A DNA stretch of 64,000 nucleotides from JAEUKA01 sp044228505 (GCA_044228505.1 JBGAUT010000011.1:92068-156067), one strand, 5' to 3'; shown: positions 26,944 to 37,199, numbered from the stretch's first letter. Notes: generated by a model from the sequence alone, not told the origin. Numbers and translations are program-made.

Positions 26944-29931
26944 CTATAGCGTAGGAAGATAGCGCGAAAGCTCTGCTTCATCCACGCAAACATAGGTGCG
27001 GCGCAGCTTGTCGTAAACGTACAGAGAACCCGTGCGTGTCAGATCGATTCCCTCTGCGAGTAGCGGTTGCTTGAGAATCTTCAGCGTCTCTGTGGTCTGA
27101 AGTTGATCGACCAATCGGACAAAGCGAGGCCGTGCCGGATCGATCAAATGTTGCTCGATCACCCGGAACGTCTCTTCGGGCTCGAAGGAGTGCTGATCGC
27201 GAAGCTTGATCGCGGCCATCCCTGCTCGTCCTTCTTGACCAGGCACGCGCACCCCATAGACCGTGCAGATCTCCACAAACGGGAGCTCGGCCAGCACCGC
27301 CGCAACCTGCTCCGTGGATACGTTTTCGCCCTTCCAGCGAAAGGTATCCCCCACTCGGTCGACGAACCAGAAGTCACCATCCGAGTCCTCGCGCATCAGG
27401 TCACCACTACAAAACCAGGCATCGCCTTTGCGAAGCACGTTGCGGAGGATCTTCGACTCGGTCGCGGCTGGATCGGTATATCCATCAAAGCGCGATAGCG
27501 GATTCTGCTTCTGAATTTCGACCAGCAGCATGCCAGGTTGATCGACTGCGGTCGGAATCAGGAAGCCGGCCGGAGTCCGTGGATAAGACTCTGTCTCTGG
27601 ATCGTACTTGACCACCAGCGTCCGCACCAGGCCGAGTGGAACCCGACCCACGGAGCCAATCTTTTCGCCGGTCAAGTTGGTCATCACGGTATTCCCTTCG
27701 GTCGCAGCATAGAACTCCAGAACACCGACTCGACCAAAGCGACGCAGCAGCTCGTGCCACACATCAGCACGCATGCCATTGCCAACAAACAAGCGGACGG
27801 CATGGCTCCTTTCCAGCGGAGAAGGAGGTGCCGACACCAGATAGCGACACATCTCACCAACGTAGAAAACGACCGTCGTACCTGTCCGCCGGATGTCTTC
27901 CCAAAAGCTACGAATCGAAAAGCGGGGAGCGATGGCCAAACGACAACCACCCAGCAAAGCACCACCCGCAGCCAGCAGCAGTCCGGTTCCGTGATGAAGA
28001 GGAAGACAGCAGTACACCGTATCGTTGGGAGTCAGATCACAGCCCGCCGATGCAGCAATCGCCGCCATCAGCCAACGCCGATTGGAAATCTTGACTGCCT
28101 TGGGTTTACCGGTGGTCCCAGATGTGAACATCAAGCAGGCAATATCGCTGGCTCGTCCGGGGTTTGGGACAAGCGCAGCGGGCAACTCTGCACGAATTGA
28201 TTCGAGATCAATTGTGGTGTCACCGTTGGTTACGCTGACAGGACTCCCACCAATCAACAGACGGCGAACTCCGAAGGTCTCGGTCAGATCAGGACTGTTC
28301 GCCAGCGCAATCAGGTCTCGTACCTTGGTCACGGTCAGGGCATGAGAAAGCGCAGCGCCACGAGTCGCCGGATTCAACAAAGCCGGAATCGCGCCAAGCC
28401 GGCTCAGTGCCGCCAGCGCCGTCAAACAGTCTGGATGGTTGTCCATCAAGAGTCCGACATTCTGTCCGCTGCGAATTCCACACTGATACAGCGCAGCAGC
28501 AATCCGACTGACCCGCCGATCGGCATCGGCATAGGAATAGGCTCGGCCTTCCCACAGAAAGAAAGTTCGCTCAGGAATTGCCTTCGCTTGCGCTGCCAGC
28601 GTCGCACCAATCGACATCGGAGCGCTGTCCCAGAATCGCGCCAGCTCGATCACACGGGGAAGCTGCCATCGAATCCAGCGGGCTCCATTTGTGATATCCA
28701 GCGCGAGCTTGCCAGCCTGGTTCCACAGTGCCCGTGGTCCCGCATATAGGAGCTTGAGATCTCCGATTTCGCGAGTTGTATCGACTTCGGGATCGGTCGA
28801 AGTCGGCGCACTGTGGCCAAGCAGTCTACCGATACGCGCCGGCTTGCTTGCCTTTTGATCGCGATAGCGAAGCCACTCATCGACCGTCGGCCAGACATCT
28901 TCCCGTGCTCGTGTTCCCACCACCAGTCCAAGATGTCCGGCATCGATCGTCATTCCATAGACTTCATCATGAGGAACCACTCTCTCGATCGCAGAGACAC
29001 TACGAGGTCGCGCAAAGTCATCTCGCTGTCCTCGAAAGTAGAGGATCGGAACCGTCAAATCGGACAGAGAAACGGTCTGCCCGGCGATCACAAAGCCCCC
29101 CGACATCATTCGATTGTGAACGATGAAGTCATCGACAAAGGTTCGTAGCGCTGGACCAGGCCACGCGATAAAGCCCTCCCCTCCCAGAAAGCGACGGGTT
29201 GGCTCTAGCTTCTTCAGCGCCTCTTCATCGTCGAGTAAGCGCAACATCATCAGCAGATGACGCAGCTCTTGGCGCGGACTGGCCAGCTTGAATCCCCAGC
29301 TTGTAATCCAGCCAGGAAGACCGGGCAGACTCGCCAGCGGACCCCGAATCCACTCCTCAGCAGAGTGCAGGAGGTTTGCCAGAACCCCAGTGTGCACCGC
29401 CACCGGGAAGTTGCGCAGCAGATCGACCGGACTCCCCATCGTGATGAGCGAAGCAATGTCCTTACAGCGCCGGTACGCCGCTGCCTGATAGATGAACATT
29501 CCCCCTTGGGAATAGCCGACCAAATGAACGTTGCCGCCGGCTTGCTGGACCAATTGATCGACCGCATCACTGACCGCCATCACATGATCGGTCAGCGTCT
29601 TTTCAAGACCGCCCGGAGTCTCATCGGGAGTCCCAAAATCGAGACCCCAGACATCGTGTCCTTGGTCTCGCAGCAGCACGACCGCGCTCAGCTCGGGGGC
29701 CATGTCATAGATCTCAGCCGTCACCATCAAGGGCGGAACCAACAGCACATGGGAGCCCGATTTTTTGCCGTGACCGTACTGACGCAGCGAAAATTTCGGG
29801 GTCTTCACCACTACGCGATACTCCGTGTGATACGGCGCGGTGAAGCGGTTTCCACTCATCAACTTGGCGGTATTGAGAATGCTCGTCTTGGCATGACGAG
29901 CTCTGCTACGGAGGCTCTGCACGATTCCCAT
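26944..29931 (-). CDS. PHA-synthase-like hydrolase fused to acyl-CoA synthetase
   Basis: 995 residues. The N-terminal part (about 50-365) is an alpha/beta hydrolase of the class III PHA synthase / PhaC type, with lipase box HLVGYSQGGMF (Ser about 147) and GHLG near the His. The C-terminal part (about 435-995) is an ANL-superfamily adenylate-forming enzyme: P-loop MFTSGTTGKPKAVKIS, FYAATEGN, GDLMREDSDGDFWFVDR and the hinge DTFRWKGENVSTEQVAA. The latter is closest to very-long-chain acyl-CoA synthetases (FadD/FATP type). It would activate fatty acids and may transfer or release the acyl group on the same chain. No signal peptide. Single gene, convergent with the preceding hypothetical. Confidence 0.85.
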   Translation of the reverse strand: MGIVQSLRSRARHAKTSILNTAKLMSGNRFTAPYHTEYRVVVKTPKFSLRQYGHGKKSGSHVLLVPPLMVTAEIYDMAPELSAVVLLRDQGHDVWGLDFGTPDETPGGLEKTLTDHVMAVSDAVDQLVQQAGGNVHLVGYSQGGMFIYQAAAYRRCKDIASLITMGSPVDLLRNFPVAVHTGVLANLLHSAEEWIRGPLASLPGLPGWITSWGFKLASPRQELRHLLMMLRLLDDEEALKKLEPTRRFLGGEGFIAWPGPALRTFVDDFIVHNRMMSGGFVIAGQTVSLSDLTVPILYFRGQRDDFARPRSVSAIERVVPHDEVYGMTIDAGHLGLVVGTRAREDVWPTVDEWLRYRDQKASKPARIGRLLGHSAPTSTDPEVDTTREIGDLKLLYAGPRALWNQAGKLALDITNGARWIRWQLPRVIELARFWDSAPMSIGATLAAQAKAIPERTFFLWEGRAYSYADADRRVSRIAAALYQCGIRSGQNVGLLMDNHPDCLTALAALSRLGAIPALLNPATRGAALSHALTVTKVRDLIALANSPDLTETFGVRRLLIGGSPVSVTNGDTTIDLESIRAELPAALVPNPGRASDIACLMFTSGTTGKPKAVKISNRRWLMAAIAASAGCDLTPNDTVYCCLPLHHGTGLLLAAGGALLGGCRLAIAPRFSIRSFWEDIRRTGTTVVFYVGEMCRYLVSAPPSPLERSHAVRLFVGNGMRADVWHELLRRFGRVGVLEFYAATEGNTVMTNLTGEKIGSVGRVPLGLVRTLVVKYDPETESYPRTPAGFLIPTAVDQPGMLLVEIQKQNPLSRFDGYTDPAATESKILRNVLRKGDAWFCSGDLMREDSDGDFWFVDRVGDTFRWKGENVSTEQVAAVLAELPFVEICTVYGVRVPGQEGRAGMAAIKLRDQHSFEPEETFRVIEQHLIDPARPRFVRLVDQLQTTETLKILKQPLLAEGIDLTRTGSLYVYDKLRRTYVCVDEAELSRYLPTL

Positions 29932-30065
29932 TGCTTCTCCAACTCGATCGATCGTCGTGAGCGGCCATCATAGCGCAAAAGCTCTAAGTGGCGCCTGTCT
30001 GGACCAGATTTTGTTAGAGTCGAAAGGCGGTAGGCGATGACAGAGTGCGGCGTGCGGAGAAAGCA

Positions 30066-30084
30066 GCCCGGTTGTGAACCGGGC
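30066..30084 (-). terminator. Hairpin downstream of FG-GAP gene
   Basis: Perfect 8-bp stem (GCCCGGTT / AACCGGGC) with a 3-nt loop, 12 nt beyond the stop of the minus-strand gene at 30096. On the minus strand it is followed by TGCTTTC, a weak U-tract. Probable terminator. Confidence 0.6.
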
Positions 30085-30095
30085 AACAGAAGAGC

Positions 30096-31595
30096 CTACT
30101 TACACTGCTCGGTGGCCAACATGACAGACAACGTATTGCCGTTGAAATCCGTGGTCACAAAGTCGCGATTTCCGTCGCCATTGAAATCACCAATGGCAAT
30201 TCCGTACGGCGTGTTTCCAACCGTGAACAGAGTCGCTCCGGTAAAGCCAGCGAAGGTTCCCTGACCATTGCCCAGATAGATACCAACGTTACCCCCTGCG
30301 CTATTGGTAAAGGCGAGATCGAGGATTCCATCCCGGTTGAGATCCACGATCGCAACCTGGCGCGTGCCATTACCGGTGGTCAATGTGACCGGCATCGCAA
30401 AGCCTCCGGTTCCGTCCCCGAAGAAAATCGACGCATTGCCCGCCGTTTGGTTGGCCACCACCACATCGAGATTTTTGTCGCCATTCAGATCTGCAACAGC
30501 CACCCCCACTGGACCGGCATTGGTGAGCACGGTATTGGTGTTGCCGAACGTACCGTTGCCATTGCCAAGTCGAATGCTGAGGGTCTTGTCATTGAAGTTT
30601 GTCGCCACGATGTCAAGCTTGCCGTCCCCATTCAGATCTCCGAGAGCGACATCAAGTGGGTTTGCGCCAACTCCGACCGCAGCAGGGCTGGCTGCAACCA
30701 ACGCTCCGGTGTTATCCCCGATAAATACGTTGACCGCAGTCACTTGATTGGAAACGACTACGTCCAGCTTTCCGTCTCCGTTCACGTCACCCGCAGCCAG
30801 TCCGTGCGGACTCGTGACCGCTACCGTCTTTGCCGCCGCGAAGGTTCCGGTACCACTGTTGACCAGGACTCCCACCGTATTTCCGGTGGAGTTTGCCACC
30901 GCGATGTCGAGCTTGTTGTCTCCGGTGAAATCCGCCACCGCGAGCTCGACCGGACCGGTGCCCCCGCTGCCGTAGATACTGGCTGCGGCGAAGGTTCCAT
31001 CGCCCACTCCCAAACGTACCGCGATGTTGTTCGAGTTGCGCTGCGCATACACGAGGTCTTGCTTGCCATCGCCGTCGACGTCCGCAACCATAATTCCGTC
31101 TGGTTGGGCACCGACTGAAATGCCCGCACGTGCGGCGTAAGCCGGTGCCCCAGGATGGCGAAGGAACAGTTGGTTGTTAGAGACCGTCGTAGCGTCCGGG
31201 TTCGTCACCACGATGTTCTGGAGACCGCAGGTCTTGAGCTGAGCCGGTAGCGAGCACGTAATCAAGGTGCCGGTGAAGTTCACCTGCGATACCGTCGGAC
31301 CCGCGCAAGTCACTCCACCGACGGTGACCGTCGCACCCGCCTTGAAGCCGGTACCGCCAATCGACAGCGTTGTGGGCTGGTCCTGTGGGAACCTGGGAGG
31401 ATTCACCGAAGTGATGGCCAAAGTAGATGGTGGATCCTGCGGCGGAATCGCCATCGCCATGTCTCCAGAACCACCAGACAGACCATCTGTGTTGCCAGTC
31501 CCGTTAGCGGGAACGTCTGTACACTGACTTTGGCTGAGCAGCGCCGCAAAGGCCACTACAGTGCCCACACTGAAACCATGCCGTAAGCTCATCAT
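30096..31595 (-). CDS. Exported FG-GAP/VCBS repeat protein with IPT/TIG domain
   Basis: 499 residues. An N-terminal signal (about 1-26, VVAFAALLSQSQC) is followed by a Gly/Asn-rich linker, an IPT/TIG immunoglobulin-like domain (about 60-145, ITSVNPPRFPQDQPTTLSIGG in part) and about seven FG-GAP repeats with Ca-binding D-x-N/D-x-D-G-x-x-D loops (VDGDGKQDLV, LNGDGKLDIVAT, FNGDGNRDFVT). Together they form an integrin-like beta-propeller for adhesion or ligand binding at the surface. The Cys after the signal is not in a strict lipobox, so lipidation is uncertain. A hairpin terminator follows. A second ATG directly after the first could also serve as start. Confidence 0.8.
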   Translation of the reverse strand: MMSLRHGFSVGTVVAFAALLSQSQCTDVPANGTGNTDGLSGGSGDMAMAIPPQDPPSTLAITSVNPPRFPQDQPTTLSIGGTGFKAGATVTVGGVTCAGPTVSQVNFTGTLITCSLPAQLKTCGLQNIVVTNPDATTVSNNQLFLRHPGAPAYAARAGISVGAQPDGIMVADVDGDGKQDLVYAQRNSNNIAVRLGVGDGTFAAASIYGSGGTGPVELAVADFTGDNKLDIAVANSTGNTVGVLVNSGTGTFAAAKTVAVTSPHGLAAGDVNGDGKLDVVVSNQVTAVNVFIGDNTGALVAASPAAVGVGANPLDVALGDLNGDGKLDIVATNFNDKTLSIRLGNGNGTFGNTNTVLTNAGPVGVAVADLNGDKNLDVVVANQTAGNASIFFGDGTGGFAMPVTLTTGNGTRQVAIVDLNRDGILDLAFTNSAGGNVGIYLGNGQGTFAGFTGATLFTVGNTPYGIAIGDFNGDGNRDFVTTDFNGNTLSVMLATEQCK

Positions 31596-31834
31596 CTTCG
31601 GTCCTCCCCCAAGGCCAGATCTCCTGGCGCAAGTCCAAACAGGTTTGGCAAAAGCGTACCATCAAATGGCCCGCTTCTATCCAAGATTTCTCGACGGAAA
31701 GTGGAAGGTTCTCCCCAAATCTTCGGATCGAGTGAGTAAGTCAAACCAAAGGGATTGGGAGAACAAGGAGAGTCGCGCCGACTAGGTAACGCGCAGCAGG
31801 GCAGAAGGAGTCGAAGTGGGGAGTCAGTACCGTA

Positions 31835-33568
31835 CTAACCGCAGGTATAGCTGCCGACCAGATCCTTCACAGAAGGAGTCTTGGTGGGGTCGTCCGCTGT
31901 GAGCTTGAACTGCACCTGGAGGTAGGTGTTGTCCACGCCTTCATTGATGGACGGCTTGATGGGGCCTACGGGGTCAGGCGGAATCGTGGTGGTGGTACCA
32001 AACGGAGTCTTTTCGATGTCCAGCACAGAGCCCGCTCCACGAGCACTGACCTCGACGGTGGTTCCTACCGGGGTGTCGACCGAATAGGACACCTTGTTCC
32101 AGGTGGTCTTACGCGGCGCACAGTCCGACTTGAAGGTGTGGCGATACAGACCGAAACGAGCTCCTGCATAGCGCAGCGCAGAGCCAGTGATGTCCGAGTA
32201 GGTGTACGGATTTGTGCCCACTGCGGTGCGGGCAGAACTGTAGTCGGTCGGGTTGACCTTCCACACTTCGGCATTGGCTTCGTTCACGACCCAAGGATTC
32301 CGGTTCACATCAATGCCGACACCCAGATAGTCACGCGGTGCAGGCAGCGTGATGACCTTCTTAAACACCATCGTCGTGGGATTGCCAGCTGCTGGCGGTG
32401 CAGCGGAAGCATCGATGTGGTTCAAGCCAACGCCGTCCGTGGCAACCCACAGGTTGTAGTTGTCATCGAGCGAGAGCCCACGACCACCGCTACCCATGAT
32501 GTTGAAGGTCTCGGTAACGTTGGTCGTCGGGTTAAACCGCATGACACAGCCACCGGCAGCGGTGTAAATCAAGCCACGCGCATCCGCGGTGATTCCGTAC
32601 ATGCAGGGCTTGCCGCCGTAGTTGGTGACTGCGTCGCCGTTTTTCACATCGACGCTAACCAGGGTACCCGAGCCCTGAATCCAGAGCTTGCCGTTCTTGT
32701 CGATCACAAACCCGTATGTCAATACGCCGACAGGAAACTGCTTCAGGATCTTGCCAGTGGCAGAGTCGATGCGAACCACTTCTTGCGTTTGATACAGACC
32801 TACGTAGAGGTACTGCGAAGGCACTCCTTCCGGGCTCAGCGTAGAGTCAAACGCCGCCGCACGAGGAAGAGTTCCTGGGAACGCCGTGGTGTTGCCATTC
32901 CGATCCTTGGTAAGAGGCGTATGCCATAGCACGCACTCGTCCGGGCTGACCGCCTGACCGGCTGGCCACATAAACGCTGCCGGGACTGGGCCCGAACCCT
33001 CAAAGGTATCGATCTGGCCGTTGCCGTTGCGATCGACACAGCGGCTCTTGTCTCCAGCAATCTTTACGACCGAAGCACGGTCAGGAAAGGCGTATCCGTA
33101 GTAGTTGGCTCGGTTGGTAACAGCTACGTCACCGAGCAAGCTGACCGTTGACCGCGAAGGATCTTGCTTGCAGCCAGGGCCCGTGCAGTAACGAGCGACT
33201 TCCTTGCCGGTGGCCGCATCGACCTTGGACTCGGTTCCATCGGCGCTGTTGGCGACCCAAACAAACGTGCCAAGACCCTGACCAAAGCTGGTCGAGTCGA
33301 TCACGATGGCACCGTTGTTTTCCTTCACACCCGTTGATCCGGGGGAGGTCGGCGTATACGGAGACATGCTGTTACCGACGGTAACCATGCCACCTGAGGT
33401 CGGCACATCGTACGGGTCTGGCCCTGGGTTGGTGTTCGGATCGCAGACCACTCCATCCGGGCATGTCGTGGGTGGGGGTTGATCGGAACCGGTGCTAGAA
33501 ATGCTCGCGCAACTAGCAGAGAGAGCACTGAGAATCAGACAGCTTGATAGTTGTGAAAAGAGGCGCAT
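31835..33568 (-). CDS. Beta-propeller (NHL/SMP-30-like) lipoprotein
   Basis: 577 residues from ATG 33568 with GGAG 7 nt upstream; 14 further in-frame codons upstream are rejected. Signal peptide with lipobox LSALSASC, then a Pro/Thr/Asp-rich linker. The body has repeated strand blocks with aromatic/Gly ends (VWVANSADGTESKVDAATGKE in part, LWIQGSGTLVSVD, NLWVATDGVGLNHID), as in NHL/Vgb-like propellers. One EF-hand-like loop DRNGNGQIDTF is present. A surface-binding function is inferred. Several Cys pairs. Divergent from the small lipoprotein at 33645, with a 76-bp shared gap. Confidence 0.75.
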   Translation of the reverse strand: MRLFSQLSSCLILSALSASCASISSTGSDQPPPTTCPDGVVCDPNTNPGPDPYDVPTSGGMVTVGNSMSPYTPTSPGSTGVKENNGAIVIDSTSFGQGLGTFVWVANSADGTESKVDAATGKEVARYCTGPGCKQDPSRSTVSLLGDVAVTNRANYYGYAFPDRASVVKIAGDKSRCVDRNGNGQIDTFEGSGPVPAAFMWPAGQAVSPDECVLWHTPLTKDRNGNTTAFPGTLPRAAAFDSTLSPEGVPSQYLYVGLYQTQEVVRIDSATGKILKQFPVGVLTYGFVIDKNGKLWIQGSGTLVSVDVKNGDAVTNYGGKPCMYGITADARGLIYTAAGGCVMRFNPTTNVTETFNIMGSGGRGLSLDDNYNLWVATDGVGLNHIDASAAPPAAGNPTTMVFKKVITLPAPRDYLGVGIDVNRNPWVVNEANAEVWKVNPTDYSSARTAVGTNPYTYSDITGSALRYAGARFGLYRHTFKSDCAPRKTTWNKVSYSVDTPVGTTVEVSARGAGSVLDIEKTPFGTTTTIPPDPVGPIKPSINEGVDNTYLQVQFKLTADDPTKTPSVKDLVGSYTCG

Positions 33569-33644
33569 TGGGTATCTCCGTTCTCCATAGGTTTCCGTGT
33601 GATCGCTCACATATTTCTTCTGTCTTATTGTACACTCTCTTCAA

Positions 33645-34283
33645 ATGAGACCACAAACAAAACCACGTCTATCGCAGCATGTTCGTGACGGTGTTCTCCT
33701 CTTCGCGGCCTGTGAGCTTATCGCAGGATGTCCATCGAAGAGCACGACACCTTCAGTTCCACCCGCTACGACCGGAGTCACCACAACACCAACGGCGAAG
33801 GATGTGGTCGTACCTGCCGCCACGACCAGTCCACCACCCACCACAACACTCCCAACCGCAGCGCCTCCGCAAGCAGCGCCACCCGTTGCCAGCAAGAAGA
33901 CCTGCGAGGTCGAGTTCTTTGGTTCGGTGAAGTACAATAAACCACTCCCACCCGGTCAGAAGTTCTGGGTGTACGCCGTGCAGGGAGACTGTCTTGGCAA
34001 GAATCCACATGTGCTCGGAACGACTCCGGTGAATCCTGAAGGCCGCTTCGGCTTCGAGGTCTTTTCGGCGTGGGGAGTCGATTTGTCCTTCTGTGCCGGA
34101 CTTGCGGAGTCTGTAGACAAACCCCTGACGGTCTATGGGAAGGCTACAGGGAAGTACCATGCGGAAGCGGAAGGCGAAGTCGTCTTCCGTGACATCGAGA
34201 TCACTGCGAAGCCTGGTCCGAGCCGTACCTTTCCGCCTGTCCGCAGAGCCTATGAAGAAATCGAACCGGGCTCACAAAAGTAG
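33645..34283 (+). CDS. Small lipoprotein with Pro/Thr-rich linker
   Basis: 212 residues. Signal peptide ends in lipobox ELIAGC, followed by about 50 residues of Thr/Pro/Ala linker (TTSPPPTTTLPTAAPP type) and a compact domain of about 110 residues with two to three Cys (KKTCEVEFFG, VQGDCLGKN, LSFCAGL). The linker suggests a spacer reaching out from the outer membrane. No family recognised. A strong bidirectional hairpin lies 10 nt after the stop. Divergent from the beta-propeller lipoprotein. Confidence 0.72.
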   Translation: MRPQTKPRLSQHVRDGVLLFAACELIAGCPSKSTTPSVPPATTGVTTTPTAKDVVVPAATTSPPPTTTLPTAAPPQAAPPVASKKTCEVEFFGSVKYNKPLPPGQKFWVYAVQGDCLGKNPHVLGTTPVNPEGRFGFEVFSAWGVDLSFCAGLAESVDKPLTVYGKATGKYHAEAEGEVVFRDIEITAKPGPSRTFPPVRRAYEEIEPGSQK

Positions 34284-34292
34284 GCTATCTCC

Positions 34293-34334
34293 AACCCCAG
34301 ACATCACCCCCCAAACGGTGTGATGGCTGGGGTT
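34293..34334. terminator. Bidirectional hairpin terminator
   Basis: Inverted repeat with 15-nt arms (34293-34307 and 34320-34334; AACCCCAGACATCAC against GTGATGGCTGGGGTT) with one mismatch and a 12-nt loop. It lies between the convergent genes ending at 34283 and 34377 and would serve both. Confidence 0.75.
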
Positions 34335-34376
34335 TCCGACTTGTGGTGTGACTCCCTGCGAAGTGACACCCGCTTC

Positions 34377-37199
34377 TTAGGCCGCGTTACGCCGACGGCG
34401 AATGAGCGACCAGCAGGTCAGCAGGAATCCGCCCAGAGCGCCAAGTGGAGCCATTCCTTCCGGAGCAGGGGCGGCCATTGCGCAGCCGAATCCGTTACCG
34501 GCCAGCTTGGCATCACCAATCGGAGTGCTCCTACTCACAGTGTTGTCCGCAGGATTGGCATCGGTCATCGCAAAGCCCAGCTCATCACGCGGCGTCACCG
34601 TCGCATCAAACGGCTGGGTGGTGGTTCCCTTGGGACTCTTCACCACAAACACCACCGGCGGAGCACTGCCCTGCGGAGGAATCGGCGTCTTGGTTTCGCA
34701 GCTCAAGTAGCGCTTGTCGGTACTCAACACGCACGTCCAGCCCTCTCCGGGCTTTACATCAGTGACCTGCGATCCTTCAGGTGCCGTGTAGTTGAAGTAG
34801 GCCCCAGCCGCCGCACCGGTTCCCTTGTTCATGGTGTTTGCGGTGTACTGCTCACTGTACGGCTCGGGTCCGATCTGACCATCCACCGTCAACACCAGAT
34901 CCGGACGAGTGGTCTGGGTTACCACCGCCTCACCATATCCGTTGTTGTTCGCAGGCTGCGGATCGGTGGTTCCGGTTGGTGGCAGAGCGGTCACACGAAC
35001 CGGAACGGTCTCGCTGGTGTAGTTGGCCGGAATCGGAACCGACAGCGTATAGATGAGCTGGCCGCCAGAGGGCAGCGTCACCGTCGGAGGCAGAGGCCCT
35101 TGACCACTTGCCGCCGGACACATCACTCCCGAACCCACCGGCATACAAGTCCACGACGCGCCGGTGACTCCCGGAGGAAGCTGGGTGTAGATGTTCGCAT
35201 CGGTCACTGGATCGGTTCCCAGGTTGGTCACTTGCACGCTATACACGGCAGTCGTGCCGGGAGCCGCAGGTGCCGCCGGAGGAATCACGACCACCGATAG
35301 ATCCGACTTCGGACTCGGGCAGGTGCGGCTTCCTAGATCGCACGTCCTTCCTCCGCAATCCGCATCGGTGTTGCAGCCACAGCGATTGTCGGACAGACAG
35401 ATCGCGCCCTGCCCGGTTGCCGAGCAAGCACCAATTTGCGCGGGCGACGCGGTGCACTGGACACAGCTCCGGCCGGCAGGATCACAGACATAGCCACTTG
35501 GGCAGTCCGCACTGACCGTACAAGCGCAGCGCGGCGGTGCCAGTGAACGATCGCACTTGGGAGCCAGGACTCCGCACTGCAGATCGCTCTGACAATCAAC
35601 CACAATGCTGGTGGGAGCGCTCGGCGAAGTACCATCGCCGGTGAGCCACGCACCGGCACGCATGACCCCCTTGGCAACCGCGAGCTGTCCCTGTCCGGTG
35701 ATCGCGCCTTGGTTATCCAGTCGACCGGAGATGGCGCGGCTCACCACGGCGGTAATTTCGATGGTGGTGCTCTCTCCCACCGCAACCGTGCCGCCCTTGC
35801 TGGCGTCAGCCCCCGCACCCACTCGAACAATCAGGCTGCGAGTGTTCGAATCGTACTCGGCTTGATCGTCTCCAGGAGCATCCGTCTTGGCACCCGAGTT
35901 CATGCCACTTGTGATGGTGAGCGAACCCGGAACATAGGTCAGCTCCGCAGGCAGAGGATCGCGCATCACCGTGTTGATGGACGCATCCGAGCCACTGTTA
36001 ACGACGTTGATCGTGTACTTCACGGTATCGCCCGGAATCACAGGCTTGCCGGGCCGACTGACGTTCACATAGGTCTTGGTGCTTTCCGAAAACACCGGGA
36101 ACAGCGTGGAAATGCCGGTGACAAAACCCCCCAGGAAGAACAAGTCTCCGCTCGAAGTAGCCTGTACCTGCGCCGAGGTCGCCCCCGCAGACAGTTGCGC
36201 CGTCACATCCACTACGTCGAGATCGATACCGACCATGCTGGAAGGCTGTCCAGATAGCTGCGGTAGGTCTCCAACGATTGACACAGGCGCGCCAAGTGTG
36301 CTGCGGCTGCTGTTGAAGAAGTTGGTAAGCGGGTTGAGCGGATTGCTAAGAACCGTTCCATTAAACAGGAACGAGTCTCCGGTGAGGGAGTCATCCCCTT
36401 CATAGCCAACGATGCCGAGCTGTCCCGAAAAGCCGCTGTTCGGAACCAAGAAGCCGTCGAGCGTTGCGCTCGCGTTCGCTCCCTGCTGAACTGCGTCCAT
36501 GCCGCGATAGATCACGATGTTGCGGGTCGGCTCATCCTTTTTTCGATAAACGACCGCCATGTGCCAGTTCACAAACGCGACGTTTTCTAGGACATCGCGC
36601 AGTGACGTGGTGGGCACCCCGCTCACCCGATAGGGACCGCTACCATTGGCTTGAACCAGCTTGGTGATGTCGGCGTTGCCCTGGTAGTAGGTGCGGCCAC
36701 CACTATTGACCGTCAACCCTGGAAACTGCGGGTCATTGACGATCACCGATTTAAAGCCACCCGGTCGATCAAATCCAACCTGACGACCTGCGGAGGCCCC
36801 GAGCGGAAGCTGCGCTGCCCAGAACAGCCGTGCATGGACCACTACCGAATCGGGAGGAATCGATAGGAAGGCGGCGCTGCTGGCACGCAGTGGTGTGGTT
36901 GTGCCATCCGCAGTAGCCGTGGTGCCGTTGGCATCGGTCTGCCACTGCATATCCGCAGAGCTGTCATCCGTATTGGTGCCGCAACTTCCGCTGCTGACAG
37001 TACCGACAACCGGCTGGGGAACTCCCGCAGCGCAGTCCCAGCCAAGGGTATTCCCAATCAGCAGGAAGTTCCCCTTCTCGTTGAACTCAGCAAGCTTCTG
37101 CGGAGCGGCGGTGGCCGTCCCCGCGACAGAGCTGACCCCTACTGCAGACAAGAGCCCAAGCAAGCAACTCCCTACGGAACCGTAACGACGAATGGTCAT
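34377..37199 (-). CDS. DUF11-repeat surface protein with MYXO-CTERM tail
   Basis: 940 residues. Signal peptide ends near TATAA (about 32). Residues about 40-330 form a conserved-looking domain with strand motifs (VVHARLFWAAQLP, FVNWHMAVVYRKKDEPTRN) found in large secreted adhesin-like proteins. DUF11 beta-sandwich repeats follow (VNVSRPGKPVIPGDTVKYTI in part, ELTYVPGSLTI, and two more near 640-860) with a Cys-rich insert at 520-620 (CPSGYVCDPAGRSC). The C-terminus has GFGCAM, a hydrophobic helix and RRRR, the layout of the MYXO-CTERM sorting signal used for surface anchoring in Myxococcota. Upstream by 79 nt is the OmpA-family gene, probably the same unit. Confidence 0.82.
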   Translation of the reverse strand: MTIRRYGSVGSCLLGLLSAVGVSSVAGTATAAPQKLAEFNEKGNFLLIGNTLGWDCAAGVPQPVVGTVSSGSCGTNTDDSSADMQWQTDANGTTATADGTTTPLRASSAAFLSIPPDSVVVHARLFWAAQLPLGASAGRQVGFDRPGGFKSVIVNDPQFPGLTVNSGGRTYYQGNADITKLVQANGSGPYRVSGVPTTSLRDVLENVAFVNWHMAVVYRKKDEPTRNIVIYRGMDAVQQGANASATLDGFLVPNSGFSGQLGIVGYEGDDSLTGDSFLFNGTVLSNPLNPLTNFFNSSRSTLGAPVSIVGDLPQLSGQPSSMVGIDLDVVDVTAQLSAGATSAQVQATSSGDLFFLGGFVTGISTLFPVFSESTKTYVNVSRPGKPVIPGDTVKYTINVVNSGSDASINTVMRDPLPAELTYVPGSLTITSGMNSGAKTDAPGDDQAEYDSNTRSLIVRVGAGADASKGGTVAVGESTTIEITAVVSRAISGRLDNQGAITGQGQLAVAKGVMRAGAWLTGDGTSPSAPTSIVVDCQSDLQCGVLAPKCDRSLAPPRCACTVSADCPSGYVCDPAGRSCVQCTASPAQIGACSATGQGAICLSDNRCGCNTDADCGGRTCDLGSRTCPSPKSDLSVVVIPPAAPAAPGTTAVYSVQVTNLGTDPVTDANIYTQLPPGVTGASWTCMPVGSGVMCPAASGQGPLPPTVTLPSGGQLIYTLSVPIPANYTSETVPVRVTALPPTGTTDPQPANNNGYGEAVVTQTTRPDLVLTVDGQIGPEPYSEQYTANTMNKGTGAAAGAYFNYTAPEGSQVTDVKPGEGWTCVLSTDKRYLSCETKTPIPPQGSAPPVVFVVKSPKGTTTQPFDATVTPRDELGFAMTDANPADNTVSRSTPIGDAKLAGNGFGCAMAAPAPEGMAPLGALGGFLLTCWSLIRRRRNAA

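Noticed and set aside
31561..31785. Plus-strand ORF of 74 aa between two surface-protein genes
   Set aside because: It overlaps the 5' end of the FG-GAP gene in antisense and lacks a Shine-Dalgarno or motif.
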